DNA from: Falciphora oryzae
Taxonomy: Eukaryota; Ascomycota; Sordariomycetes; Magnaporthales; Magnaporthaceae
Reading direction: 5' to 3'
Length of the DNA: 49,486 bases
NCBI GenBank assembly: GCA_000733355.1
Contig: JNVV01000060.1
Span: forward strand, 4,577-54,062
Part shown: positions 1-10,531 of the stretch, one piece after another
How positions within the stretch are numbered: position 1 is the first letter of the stretch
How the letters are laid out: each line of letters begins with the position of its first letter
The notes under the pieces: generated by a model
The model's input: the letters and a program-made list of their open reading frames with translations, nothing else
Databases searched by the model: none
What the model was told of the DNA's origin: nothing
Translations under genes and position numbers: made by a program

Positions 1-1493
1 TACATCCCACTTTACCGGAATAAGCATTTCGTCGGACGGGGCGGCAAGCTAGCCACGCTCCAAGAGAAGCTTTTCATACAAAAGGAGTGTCGAAACGCGG
101 CGATTGTCGGGCTGGGCGGCGTCGGCAAAACCCAGCTGGCCCTGCAGCTTGCATATTGGGCGAAGCAGCACCGGCCCGAGTATTCCATATTTTGGGTGCC
201 TGTGTTGAGTGGGGCGACTTTTGAACAGGCATACAACGAGATAGCAAGGAAGCTCCGTCTCCAGGACGTCAGCACGGACGAGGACCCCAAGGACTCCGTC
301 CGGCGGTACCTGAGCTCGGAGGCGACCGGGCCATGGCTTCTCGTCGTGGATAACGCCGACGATGCAGATCTTCTCTTCGGCTCTCCGGACATGCCAAACG
401 GGTTAACTGGTTACCTCCCGGAAAGCGAAGACGGACTAGTTCTGTTCACCACACGGTCTAGAGATGTTGCCGTGTCAGTCGCCGGGAGCGACGTGGTCGA
501 GCTGTCCGAAATGGACCCGCAAGAAGCGGCCGATTACCTGGAAAAGCTGCTGATTAGGAAAGACTTGCTCCACGACGAAGAAGAGTCGACGAAGCTGCTG
601 AAGGAGCTCACATACCTTCCCCTGGCGATCACGCAGGCGGCGGCGTATCTGAACACGATTCAGGTGTCGATCGCGGAGTACTTAAAGCTGCTGCGGGGGA
701 CGGATCAAGACGCGGCCAGCTTGATAAGCAGCGAGTTCCACGACAAGACTCGACACAAAGGCTCGCGGAACGCCGTGGCAACGACGTGGCTCATGTCCTT
801 CGACCAGATCCGCAAATACGACCGCGCCGCGGCCGATCTGCTGTCTTTCCTGTCGTGCATCGAGCCTAAAGCAATTCCGCAGTCGATACTGCCTCGACTC
901 GAAGTAGAAGAGCAGATGGTGCATGCGATTGGCACGCTGTGTGGATACGCCTTTCTAACCAGACGGGGGGACAGCCAGGTGTTCGACATGCACAGCTTGG
1001 TCACCTGGCCACGCGAATCTGGATCCAGAGAGAGGGCCGTACGGCAACGACGCATGGAAAGGCAACTCGACATCTTGCGGAGGTTTTCCCAGATGACGAC
1101 TATGCGAATCGCAGCTTGTGGAGGGAGTACCTTCCGCATGTCTTCAAGGCATTGCAGGGTAGCGAAGGGGTTGACACAGAGGATAAATCTAACTTGTGTT
1201 TCTGGGTTGGGCGGTGTTTGGGCGTGGATGGACGGATCAAGGAAGCTGTAAAGTATCTGGGAAAAGCCTGCCAATGGAGGGATGGCCATTTCGCCGAGGA
1301 CCACCCATCGCGGCTCACGTCGCAGCACGCGCTCGCGATAGCCTACCAAGCCAACGGGCAAGTCAGACAAGCCGTTGCGCTGCTCGAACAGGTCGTCGCT
1401 ATCAGGGCCAAAACACTGGCCGAAGACCACCCTGACCGGCTTGCGTCTGAGCAGTGGCTCGCATATCTGTTGAAAGATGCGGATTTGGGATAA
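1..1493 (+). pseudogene. NB-ARC/TPR NLR-like protein, 5' truncated by the window, one frameshift
   Basis: The reading frame is open from base 1. It encodes FVGRGGKLATLQEKL followed by a P-loop GLGGVGKTQLALQ at about 110-150, a Walker-B-like WLLVVDNADD (about 345), a TTRSRDVAV segment (about 450) and a GLPL-like LPLAITQAAAYL (about 615). This is the order of a fungal NB-ARC NTPase. After FDMHSLV (about 1000) the frame breaks. In the +3 frame the protein continues HLATRIWIQREG and then TPR-like units (RLTSQHALAIAYQANGQ, RLASEQWLAYLL) to a TAA at 1491. One missing base at about 1001 explains the break, so this is either a pseudogene or a sequence error. Any N-terminal effector domain lies outside the window. 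Fungal NB-ARC/TPR proteins are non-self/xenosensing STAND receptors; that role is inferred from the family. Confidence 0.82.
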
Positions 1494-3413
1494 CCCGACA
1501 TATTGCAACTCGCTTCTTATTAGTAATTATGTTAACTTATCTTCTTACCTCTGCCCTTAACGGGTCATAGGGCCTGCAGCACGTTTATACTTGGAATTGT
1601 GCTTCCTGAATCTTCCAGAATCAAGTAGCATCTTTGCCAAAAATCAGCGCAAGCTGACTCCATTTTGCGATTGCCGTCGAACGTAATACTACGGTTCTTG
1701 GCTTGAAGTGCAGAGTGATGAGGTAACCCCCTCCGCAGCCTGGGCTCGTAGAAACCTGTGTCGGTTCAGACCGGGCAAATTTAAATTGCAGAGCAAGTGC
1801 CAACGACCTCGCAGTCGACCCAGGATTGACGTCTCCGAACAGGTTGCTGCATAATAATATCTTTCTACAATCCAAAATTAAACTGCTACTGGTCGACGAG
1901 CATGCAGCAGGCAGCGCAAATGGGCGTCGAAGCAACCCGTGATGCCGCGATGCCGCGATGCCGCGATGCCGCGATGCCGCGATGGCCAATACCCACAGCA
2001 GCGTCGTCTTACCTCTGTCGGGGCCGTCCAGAGATCCATAGCAATCTCCGCTTTTTCGCCCCGCCGGGAATTAGAGTTCCCGACTTGAACGCGGGCGTTC
2101 CGAGCGACGCCAAAATTATCGACTGCGTTTGACGCCATGTTTGTTCTTGTACCCGTGATCTGTTATCGATTGCGTCGGTTGTACGTGCTGGGCGCCAGTC
2201 CCGTTGAGCATGGCGAGGGCGCGGCGTTCGAGTGGGCGTGAGGTCGTATCAGACGGGGGCGCGAGGTAACTGGCTGGTGCTTAATCGACGGCTTCGGCGA
2301 GCTAGGATCCTGGTGTTGTTGAAGCCAAGGGATCTGGACTGGTACATAAAGGCGAGCGTTTACTGCTGGAGAGCAAGGATGAGGGCGGGGGATGCAGCTG
2401 CTTGTGATAGCGCGACTTCACCTACAATCATTGACCCCACCACGCGGCTTCCGTTTCGCAGGTTAGGGTGATAGACGGCGCTGAGGGTGTGGTGGGTGCG
2501 GAAGGTGAAACCAGCAGTAATTGGCTCGCAATCGCAAGTTTGAGCCGGCGGGCGGAGCTTTTTCGACGGCTGATTCGGAGGCAACCACAAGCGCCATGGT
2601 TTTGCATAGAAAAGTTGTCGGTCGTGTCCCAAGTACCCATGGTTGGGACGCGACAAACGCGCGTCAAGGGGAGATGCTACCTGGGCTTTAGTGGAGCCGT
2701 GGATCGCGGCCCGCTCCAAGGCGACGACGGTCAGTGGACAGTTTCTTCTCACGGTTCCCCACTGCGACCACCCGCCAGGAATTGCAGCGAGGTTGATGAC
2801 TTGGCAGCAATGCCCCGCCGTCGAATTCAGCCGCATGCGCCAGCATCACGCGCCTGCCGTTACCAATTTCAATTCCCTACCCTTCCACGTTCCAGACTCA
2901 TATCCTGGCTCGCCGAACCACCGCTGGGCCAGCAGTCGATTTCGTGCGCCATTGATCGATTACGCCCGCTCGATAACCGTGCCCTAGCCCCACATTAACA
3001 GGGCACGCCCGCATTCGCGTCTGGAAGCGTCTCGACCGCCATCCACAATTACGCGGACGCGAACGGCAACCCCTGCCTCACAGCATTGCAGACCACTGAC
3101 CCCAGACGCGGCAAGGCACGGATTGAGGGGGACAAGGGGCCTGCTGGACTATGTATACCAATGGGTCCTCGGTAACCAGGAATTCCTCCAGTGGCGGCAG
3201 GACAACCAAAACAGGCTGCTGTGGATCGAGAGGACCCCGGCAAATGCAAGATCATGCTGCTGTGCGGTATTATTAACGAACTGGAAATAAAAGGCGGCCC
3301 CCGTCCTATTTCTTCTGCCAGGCGACGAACATATGTATCAATAGCGCATCAACATCGCTAAGGCCCGCCAAAGCGCCGACGCCGCCGTCCTCAGCCCTTC
3401 CCTGTCATCAGCA
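1494..3413. other. Gene-poor stretch with no recognised gene
   Basis: All six frames give only short open stretches with no family I recognise. The one clear structure is the 8-bp repeat at 1941-1985. The mixed base composition and lack of coding signal fit decayed accessory DNA. Confidence 0.4.
1941..1985. repeat. 8-bp tandem repeat (GATGCCGC)n
   Basis: Five perfect consecutive GATGCCGC units, then a partial unit ending GATGG. It lies in non-coding DNA. Confidence 0.9.
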
Positions 3414-3894
3414 TTAGCTAAGTTGTTCTGTAACTTTTGCGGCATTTGAAGATGAGTCTTGATCATTTCTAGATTGAGATTGAAGAGGCAGTTCCAGAGC
3501 CGGCAACCCTGACGAAATGGTCCCAGTAGTCGTCAAGGACGGCTCTGCCGTAGAATCCATATGCATCGGTCGGACCCCCAATCTAGTCTCTAGGTCGCGG
3601 AGAGTCGTTTGCTCCAGATGGCGGCTGAGGTCCCAGAGCAGGACTTTATGCTTCTTCCGCACCGTAGATGAGCATGGAGCTGGCATCCATGTCGGGTACA
3701 GCTTTTGATGCCTGGCCGACACCCCCGATCGTCAGCGGGTGCCGGGACATGAACTCGTAGCAGAGAAAACAAGCTTTCTTGCTCGTCCCCATGAACAGCA
3801 GGCGGGGTGTAAGGTCTAGATGATGGTCGTAAAATGCGAGAAGCTGCATTTCAGCATGGACTGTAAGCACCAGACGGCAGGCTTTCTTCGCCAT
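3414..3894 (-). pseudogene. OTT_1508-like fungal deaminase relic
   Basis: On the minus strand, frame one encodes MAKKACRLVLTVHAEMQLL and then TPRLLFMGTSKKACFLCYEF. A second frame then continues HQKLYPTWMPAPCSS. The HAE zinc/proton-shuttle motif and the C-x2-C about 28 residues later fit the zinc site of the cytidine-deaminase-like fold. The overall pattern resembles the fungal OTT_1508-type deaminase family (family assignment from memory). The frame change is near 3715-3726, beside a run of five C, and one base would restore it. No intact N-terminus was found, so this is a partial, probably non-functional copy. Substrate and role of these fungal proteins are poorly known. Confidence 0.55.
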
Positions 3895-4869
3895 CCTCCG
3901 TCCTAGCGGCGGTATTGTTTTTGTAGATCAGATAATAAACACGGTGATACAGTGGAGGCCAAAGGCAAGTCGGTGGTTGCGCATGAGGCGATGTTTTACC
4001 GGTTACTGAGTTCCTGCCAGGCTGTGAGCGTTTGGATGTGCAACGGAAGTGCCAAGATTTTCATGCCATTTGTTTCCGTTGTAGGTAGGGCCGACGTGGA
4101 GACGCCAGCTTTGCTGAAGCGGGACGTGCCATAACCCGCCAGCTCGATAGAACGCAGCTTACAGTCGCCGCGATGTGGCAGGTATGCGACTGTCAGGAAG
4201 CCAGATGCCTCATCGAACGCAAAAGTCACTGATTCTCAAACGCGCCACGCAGTCTTGGCGCGAGCATATCACTATTTTTGAACACCGCAACCCAACAGCT
4301 TGCAGTGTGCTGCGTTAATGGTTGGCAGGCAATGCCCCGCGATGAAACGGAGCCGCACGCAGCCACGCCCATCCAACGAGCCACACACTTCAATTGCGTG
4401 CGCATCTGGCCCGCTGAAGCCATCCACGGGATCCCGCGCGCCTGCCCCCTACACGACGCGACGACCGCTCGCGCCTCCACCCCCTCGCACAAACAGAAAG
4501 CCAGCAGCCCATGCACGCGGACCGAGGCAGTCAGCACTCCAAGTACCTCCAGGTACATGCATCGGCATGGCATCCACTTCAGCCTATGATCTTAGCGCCG
4601 CAGCAAGCGCATGGACGAGGCGCAGGGCCAGCGCAAAACAGCCGGCCGAGCATGCCAAGGGAAAGCAGGAGATGCTCCTAACAAGCCGCTTAGATGAAAT
4701 GCAAATTGCCCGCCATCGGCAACGGGCCGCAGCTTCCTATGCTGAGGAATAGGTACTTGCACAGACAACATGCTGTCCCTCGCATGGATCAGCACGTCCT
4801 CGCCCGTCATTGCCGCCGGCGTGCACACGCTCACCGCCTTGTTGGCCCTCCGTAAAAATACGAGACATC
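3895..4869. other. No recognised gene
   Basis: A minus-strand open stretch at 3996-4229 (77 codons, VAYLPHRGDCKL, LSNR at its end) may be an upstream piece of the same decayed locus as the deaminase relic, but I cannot assign it. Elsewhere only shadow-like frames are seen. Confidence 0.3.
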
Positions 4870-6884
4870 CACAGGATTGAACCGGAGCCAGTTGCTCCTG
4901 TCCATCGCAGTCGTCGCTCATCGCAGCTTGTCATTGTTCACCTCAATTCGTCGCAGCTTGGTCAAGTCCGACTTCGCTGCTTCTCCGCCCCGCCCCACCT
5001 TTCCCCACTTGCCAAACCGGGAATTGACCGCGTCGCCAACCAGTGGACGGGGAGGCCGGCAGACCGTGAACTTGGAAGACTTCGGCCTTCGGGATGCATC
5101 TATCCGACACTTCGTAGGAAATTTGTTCACAGCCACCCAGCTCGGTCCGCGAGGTATAGCTGGTTACAGCGAGAGAGTCGAAATGTGGGTGTGCTCGGCC
5201 CTGGAATGATTTGCCTACCGACTATGGGAGCTCGACAAACCCGAAACCAGGAGTTTGGTCGTGCAAGCGCAGCCAGATCCCAGGCCCGGCCAGCATTCAG
5301 TTTTTGAATAATAGGCTACGATTTCGAGAAGCGGACCAAATCTCCCATGCTGCTTCTTGGTAATAATGCGCCCCCCGCATCGCAGTCATTATTGAGGCAT
5401 AGTATGCTTTTCAAATAAGGCTATCCTGGCACGATTGTAGATACGCACTGAACGATTCTGCGGCGATATTTTCATGCCTTGAATATGAAGCACCAAGGTT
5501 CGGTTTGTCCGAAATGTTTATCGGAGAAACTAGCAAAGGACTCCAGGGGAGGGCGGAAGAGCGGAAAAACTGGCTTCGTGTTTTCGGGAAATTTTGGCCT
5601 CACCTACGCGCGCTTCATCTGACTAGGCGGACGGTAGCCATGACCCGAGTTTTAATGGCCGGTATCCAAAATCCCGGACGATACCTCCCGGTTCCCGGCT
5701 TGGGGCTCCCACGAAGCCACATAAAAGTTCAAGGCATCTCTGTCTCTGAAAAATAAAACTCGGATCACACGAGGCTACGGTTCACGTGGATCAAACTTCT
5801 ATGGCGTGTAACAGGAACCTACATCCCAGTCGTCTCTTATCCACGATCCCTCTGCCACCGAAGTAGAAGCCCGTCCGCTGGCGGACGAAGCTGTCAAGTC
5901 GACAAGCTTGTAAAAATGTTTAAACTGATGAGCTTGCAGCCCAATGAAAAGGGGCCTAATGCCAATGATCGGCTTAAAGCAGTCCCCGAACCTACTTCCA
6001 TCGGCAGGCACGTCCCAGTAGATATTTGCTATAAGACGGCTTATGAAAGCAATCCATTGGATTCCGGGCCTATGGACATCGACCAGGAGCCTAGTTTGGA
6101 CTACAGCCATGACGCCTACAACAAACTCCCTACGGGAAGTGGCTTTGAACCAGAGAATTTACAGGCCGAAACGAATAGTTTAATTTCCCATTGCAGGTAT
6201 AACCACCATACAAGCGAAAGCCCTCTCAACGCGGCGGCTACGGCGGTAGACTTTCAAGCGCAAAATCAAATCTGTAATTCTAAAAAACTAGCACTGGTAA
6301 CTCCCCTTACCAACAAGCTCCTCGGACATGACCCGATCAAGTCCTTTGCCATCAACTGCGAGAAAACCCTGATAAACTGGATTTTATTACTCCGCCAGAC
6401 AATCCCACAAGATAACATCTCGAGTTCGGATCCCCGTTGGATCGAGGCATTTAAAACCCTGGATAGCATCATAACTGGAAGGAAGGGGGACTATTTACTT
6501 CGACGACTAGCTTATGTCCAACTAACGCGGCTCTTTGGTTCCCTCGAAGCCGTTATAAGGTCCGATAGAGGGAATGGACGGATCCGCCGCGAGGCTTATT
6601 ATACTAATGCGCATATTGCTATGGATATATATATGAGCGCCCAAGAGAAGCATTCGAATACAGAGGAATTAAGACGTAGATTGAGACACGGCCGTAGGCG
6701 ATTTAGCAGGAGATGGAACGACCTGGCGATATTGGCACCACTCGCCGTCTTAATTCATTCGGACGCAGCTGAGGGGATTGTGTATGTAGCCCTTACCGTT
6801 CAAAAACTCTACTTATGGCTAACAATCTCAAAGCAACGACTTCAGAAAAATACACGGAGCGACTTTGAAGTTGGTAGCGACTAG
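4870..6884 (+). repeat. Copy A of a duplicated accessory segment
   Basis: Copy A aligns by eye with copy B (7255-10150). Shared landmarks are CGAAACCAGGAGTTTGGTCG (about 5240 and 7561), GTGCAAGCGCAGCCAGATCC (about 5261 and 7581), the ATACGCACTGAACGATT block (about 5444 and 9580) and the AAGGTTCG block after the start codon. Copy A has about 700 bp (roughly 5560-6280) that copy B lacks. Copy B has the Fot/pogo transposon that copy A lacks. Confidence 0.8.
5485..6884 (+). CDS. Unrecognised fungal protein, copy A
   Basis: The longest open frame runs from 5916 to 6884 (322 aa, TAG stop). Its second half, from about residue 125, is a predicted helical, Arg/Leu-rich core (NKLLGHDPIKSFAINCEKTL, SSDPRWIEAFKTLDSI, DYLLRRLAYVQLTRLFGSLE, AHIAMDIYMSAQEKH) that is conserved in copy B. 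By comparison with copy B the gene may once have begun at the ATG at 5485 (MKHQGSVCPKCLSEK). In that case the about 700 bp between holds an intron, an insertion or an alternative 5' end. The last 60 residues include a weakly hydrophobic stretch (LAILAPLAVLIHS). I do not recognise the family and assign no function. Conservation of the core in a diverged paralog supports a real coding sequence. Confidence 0.5.
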
Positions 6885-7701
6885 AATCCTGGAAATATGT
6901 CCTAACCAGCTCGTGCGTATCTGTACTCGTCTCACCGAAGCAGCAGAAACCGCAGCCGGGTTCGACCCTTCGCTTGATCTTCGTCAATTTGTGGCCAGAC
7001 AAATCAGACAGTCTTTTACTCTTTTAAACTAGTTTACGAATGTTAAAATAGCACCTGTTTCCTTTCGAGCCCAGGGCTCCGCCTGAGACGTTGGTGCGGC
7101 CCGGGTCATCCCGAAGGCATGAGTGTCGGTGTTGCCTGGCGTGGCGTGGATATGGAAGACATCCACAGGCTGAGCAGGGACCACAGCATTAGTCATACTC
7201 CGTAATAAATTGTACTTGTTTTTTTATGTGCTGCTCGTTTCGTCGCGTCTATCGCGTTCCGTTGCTCCTATTCATCGCAGTTCGTCACTTTCTGTACATT
7301 GTTCGTCGCGGCTTGGTTTGTTGCAGATGCTGCCTGAAATCCGGCTTCGCTGCTTCTGCGTCCCACTCACCCCCCAACATTTGCAAAACCAGGAATTGCT
7401 AAACCAGTGGAAGGGAAGGCCGGCAGACCCGCGAACTTGGAAGAGTTCACAGCTACCCAGCTCTGGGAGTTGGATTACAGCGGGAAAGAGTCGAAAAGTG
7501 GGTATGCTCGGCCTTGAAAGACTTGCCTACCGACTGTGGGAGCTCAGGACGTCGACAAGCCCGAAACCAGGAGTTTGGTCGTGCAAGCGCAGCCAGATCC
7601 CAAGACTGGGCAGCACTCAGTTTATAAATAATAGGCTTCGAGAAGTCGATCGAGTTTCCCATGCTTTTTGGTAATAACGCGCTCCTGCAAAGGACTCATT
7701 A

Positions 7702-7730
7702 AGTCGGGGCACCCCCTGTCCGTCCACCCA
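7702..7730. repeat. Left terminal inverted repeat of the Fot/pogo element
   Basis: 29 bases that are the exact reverse complement of 9498-9526. The preceding TA (7700-7701) is the target duplication. Confidence 0.97.
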
Positions 7731-7830
7731 CGGGGCCCACAACCTCGAATCGTCGCGCGTACTTCAATTCTACAGGATTCCATCAATTCTAATCCGTTTT
7801 CCTTACTTTTTACTGCATTCGAACACTGAG

Positions 7831-9450
7831 ATGCCAGAGAAACAGTATACGGAAGAAGACGTCGAACGAGCCGTCGCCGCGGTGCAGGCGAAGGCCTCAA
7901 TCCGGGCGGCTGCCCGGGCCTATGGGATACCAAAGTCAACCCTACGAGATCGCCTCCGAGGCGCCCTACGTATCGGGCAGTCACAAGAACCGTATCAGCG
8001 GTTAGCCCCTGAGCAGGAGAAGCGCCTAGCAAATTGGGTTCTTGTTCAGGCCTCTCTAGCGCTCGCACCAACGCATGCAGAAGTCCGGTATTTTGCCCAG
8101 GAGATCCTACGCTTTAAGGGCACCCACGAGCCCCTTGGGAAGCGCTGGATTCAGGGTTTATTAGGCCGATACCCGGAGATCCGTGCCGGGAGGGGCATGC
8201 GCATAGAATCTGCACGTCTCAAAGGGGCTACTGCTGAAGTAATAGAGCAGTGGTGGGAGCGATTGCAGATACCGGAGGTGGCCGGGATCAAGCCGGAAAA
8301 CACGTACAATATGGACGAGGGCGGCCTACAGGAGGGCAAGACGGGTAACAGGCTTGTTTTAGGCCTCGCGGAGGCCCGGCTTTTGCAAAGAAAAGAGCCC
8401 GGATCTCGCACTTGGACGAGTTTTCTCGAGTGCATTTCGGCCACTGGAGTCTCGCTTCCTCCCCTCATTATTTTCAAGGGAAAATACGTGCAGGAGCAGT
8501 GGTTTCCGAAGGATAAAAGCCAATTCGAAGGCTGGCAATTCACCGCAACGGAAAACGGGTGGACTTCCGAGCGTACTGCAGTAGAATGGCTGCAAAAAGT
8601 CTTCCTCCCTCGCACCAAACCCCCTACCCCTGAACCCCGGCTTTTGGTCTTAGATGGCCACGGATCCCATATAACCAAAGAGTTTATGTCTCTTTGCCTC
8701 CGGAACGACGTTTATCTGCTTTATTTACCCCCTCATTCCTCGCACGTTTTGCAGCCTTTGGACCTATCCGTGTTCAGCCCTCTTAAACACGCCTACCGCC
8801 AAATAACCGGCTTCCAGGCTTTATTTACCTGCTCAACTGTGGTAGGAAAACGTCAATTTTTGCAAGGCTATGCCTCTGCAAGATCACGAGCCCTTACCCC
8901 TTATATAATTAAATCGGGGTGGCGGGCATCCGGCCTTTGGCCTCGGAATATACGGAAACCCCTATCGAGCCGACTTTTACTCGAAAACTTCAACCAAAAC
9001 AACCAACGAGCTGGAATTCAACAATCTGCAGAGGATAACAGGGCCAAACAACGTTCAAATGTCCCTATTCGGCTGTCCCAAGTGCTGTGGGAGACTCCCA
9101 AACAGATTAGACAGTTGGCTTCCCAAATCAGTACCTTAAAGGCCCGGCTTCCGACGAGCCCCATGGCCCGACTTTTTTTCCGGAAGCTTCAAAAAGGCTA
9201 CGAAGCGCGTGAATTCGAATTGGATATGGCCCATCAAAAAATTAGGCAGTTGGAGGCCGAATTGGAGGCACAGCGGCCTCGCAAAAAAAGGCGGGTGGTA
9301 CCGGATCCCAACGAGACCTTTGTGAATATCCGGCGCGTTGCAGAGGCAGGGGGGCAAGTTGAGGAGGCAAATGATACACCATCAGAAAGAGCGGAAGATT
9401 CTGATCAGGAATCTATTACAGTTGTATCGAGGTTAGTTAAATTGAGGTAG
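7831..9450 (+). CDS. Fot/pogo transposase (DDE_1 superfamily)
   Basis: 539 aa. The N-terminus has a psq/CENP-B-like helix-turn-helix (IRAAARAYGIPKSTLRDRL, about residues 23-42). A second Tc5/CENPB-type DNA-binding region follows at about residues 60-130, then the DDE_1 catalytic core. The three acidic residues are visible: D162 in YNMDEGG, D275 in LVLDGHGSH and D311 in LQPLD, with 35 residues between the last two (DD35D). The C-terminus has a coiled, basic tail (MAHQKIRQLEAELEAQ, RKKRR). The enzyme would excise and reinsert the element at TA sites in the nucleus. The start ATG is 129 bp inside the left repeat and the stop is 48 bp before the right repeat. No stops or frameshifts are present. 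Confidence 0.95.
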   Translation: MPEKQYTEEDVERAVAAVQAKASIRAAARAYGIPKSTLRDRLRGALRIGQSQEPYQRLAPEQEKRLANWVLVQASLALAPTHAEVRYFAQEILRFKGTHEPLGKRWIQGLLGRYPEIRAGRGMRIESARLKGATAEVIEQWWERLQIPEVAGIKPENTYNMDEGGLQEGKTGNRLVLGLAEARLLQRKEPGSRTWTSFLECISATGVSLPPLIIFKGKYVQEQWFPKDKSQFEGWQFTATENGWTSERTAVEWLQKVFLPRTKPPTPEPRLLVLDGHGSHITKEFMSLCLRNDVYLLYLPPHSSHVLQPLDLSVFSPLKHAYRQITGFQALFTCSTVVGKRQFLQGYASARSRALTPYIIKSGWRASGLWPRNIRKPLSSRLLLENFNQNNQRAGIQQSAEDNRAKQRSNVPIRLSQVLWETPKQIRQLASQISTLKARLPTSPMARLFFRKLQKGYEAREFELDMAHQKIRQLEAELEAQRPRKKRRVVPDPNETFVNIRRVAEAGGQVEEANDTPSERAEDSDQESITVVSRLVKLR

Positions 9451-9497
9451 AAATTTGCAGTTGAATGCACTAGGTTTGGTGTTGATCGGATCTCTTT

Positions 9498-9526
9498 TGG
9501 GTGGACGGACAGGGGGTGCCCCGACT
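9498..9526. repeat. Right terminal inverted repeat of the Fot/pogo element
   Basis: Exact inverted partner of 7702-7730, followed by the second TA at 9527-9528. Confidence 0.97.
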
Positions 9527-9623
9527 TATTGCGGCGTAGTACGCTCCTCGGGTGAGGCTATCTTGGCACGATTGCAGATACGCACTGAACGATTTCTGCA
9601 GCGACATTTTCTTGCTTTAAAAA

Positions 9624-10531
9624 ATGGAGCATCAAGGTTCGATTTATCATCCGAGAAGTTTATCGGAAAAAGCAGCAAAGGATTCCAGGGCACGGCGAAA
9701 GATACAAATCGTCCCCCTTTCCAATAGACTTCTCGGCACCAACCCAATGAACTTGTTCGTTGATAACTGCGAGATCTTGTCAAAGTGGGTTTCATTGCTT
9801 CGTGAGACAGCACCGCCGGCTGGTATCACGAGTTCGGATCCTTATTTCGTGACTGCATTCCGATCGCTGGATACCGTTTTGGGTGGCAGTGAGGACCGTT
9901 TACTTCGACGGCTGGCTTATGTCCAGCTTTTACGGCTATTCGATTCTTTTGAAAATACTATAGGAGTCGAAAGAGAAGATGGACTACCCCGCAAGTCAGC
10001 CTGCCGTGACGTGAGCTTGGCAATGGATATATACGAAAACTCACAAAAGAGCGGAGCGGTTCGGATACGACTGTATTGAGGAGTACGCTTTATGAGCGCA
10101 AACGAACCAGCAGGCGCTGGATGGCGCTTGCAGGACCATCCCCGCTGTTTCTCGTCGTGTACCCGAATGTAGCTGAGACAGTCGTGTATGTACTTCCACT
10201 CGATAGGCACTATCCAAGCTTACAATTCTATAGGCACAGGTCCTCCGGCGTTACCCAAACCGTTATGGCTACCCTTGCAGCCCACGTCCAGCGGAATGCG
10301 CCGCCTGGGCTTGTGGATGCCTGTACACGCATTGCAGGAATGGCCGAGGAGGCAAGTAGGTCTGGAGATTTGACGGAGCTGCGGAAGGCTGTTACAGGGA
10401 TCAGAGCTTCTCTACTTTCTCGAGGGAGGGCAGTGGCGGTGGCGGTCGCTGTTCCAGATAGGCTCCGTCCAAGGGTCCTTCCCTCGCTGCGGCCCCCGGC
10501 AACAGCAACGCAAAAGACAAGGCCAGCATAA
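9624..10531 (+). pseudogene. Unrecognised fungal protein, copy B, frameshifted
   Basis: From the ATG at 9624 (MEHQGSIYHPRSLSEKAAKD) the frame follows the copy-A core: NRLLGTNPMNLFVDNCE, SSDPYFVTAFRSLDTVL, DRLLRRLAYVQLLRLFDSFE, SLAMDIYENSQKS. It then ends at a TGA at 10077. The copy-A continuation (SNTEELRRRL... RRWNDLA... EGIVYVAL) is matched in another frame from about 10060 (SDTTVLRSTL, SRRWMALAG, AETVVYVL) to a stop at 10529. A frameshift near 10040-10062 therefore breaks this copy. In the extended tail DACTRIAGMAEEASRSGDLT is followed by an Ala/Val- and Arg/Pro-rich end. Function unknown. Confidence 0.5.

Larger units (their letters stand above)
7702..9526 (+). mobile_element. Fot1/pogo-type DNA transposon, apparently intact
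   Basis: The element is 1825 bp with perfect 29-bp terminal inverted repeats (7702-7730 and 9498-9526; outer bases AGTCGGGGCACC / GGTGCCCCGACT). TA target duplications flank it at 7700-7701 and 9527-9528. One uninterrupted transposase frame fills most of the interior. Perfect repeats and an intact frame suggest a recent insertion that has escaped the RIP-like damage seen elsewhere in the window. The paralogous empty site is at about 5388-5397 in copy A. Confidence 0.96.
7255..10150 (+). repeat. Copy B of the duplicated segment, interrupted by a Fot/pogo element
   Basis: Copy B resembles 4870-6884 on both sides of the transposon: 7255-7699 on the left and 9529-10150 on the right. Removing 7702-9526 plus one TA restores a sequence collinear with copy A. 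Confidence 0.8.

Noticed and set aside
4860..4900. GGTTCAATCC-like T-loop on the minus strand, a possible tRNA
   Set aside because: No matching acceptor stem, D arm or anticodon arm could be found around it.
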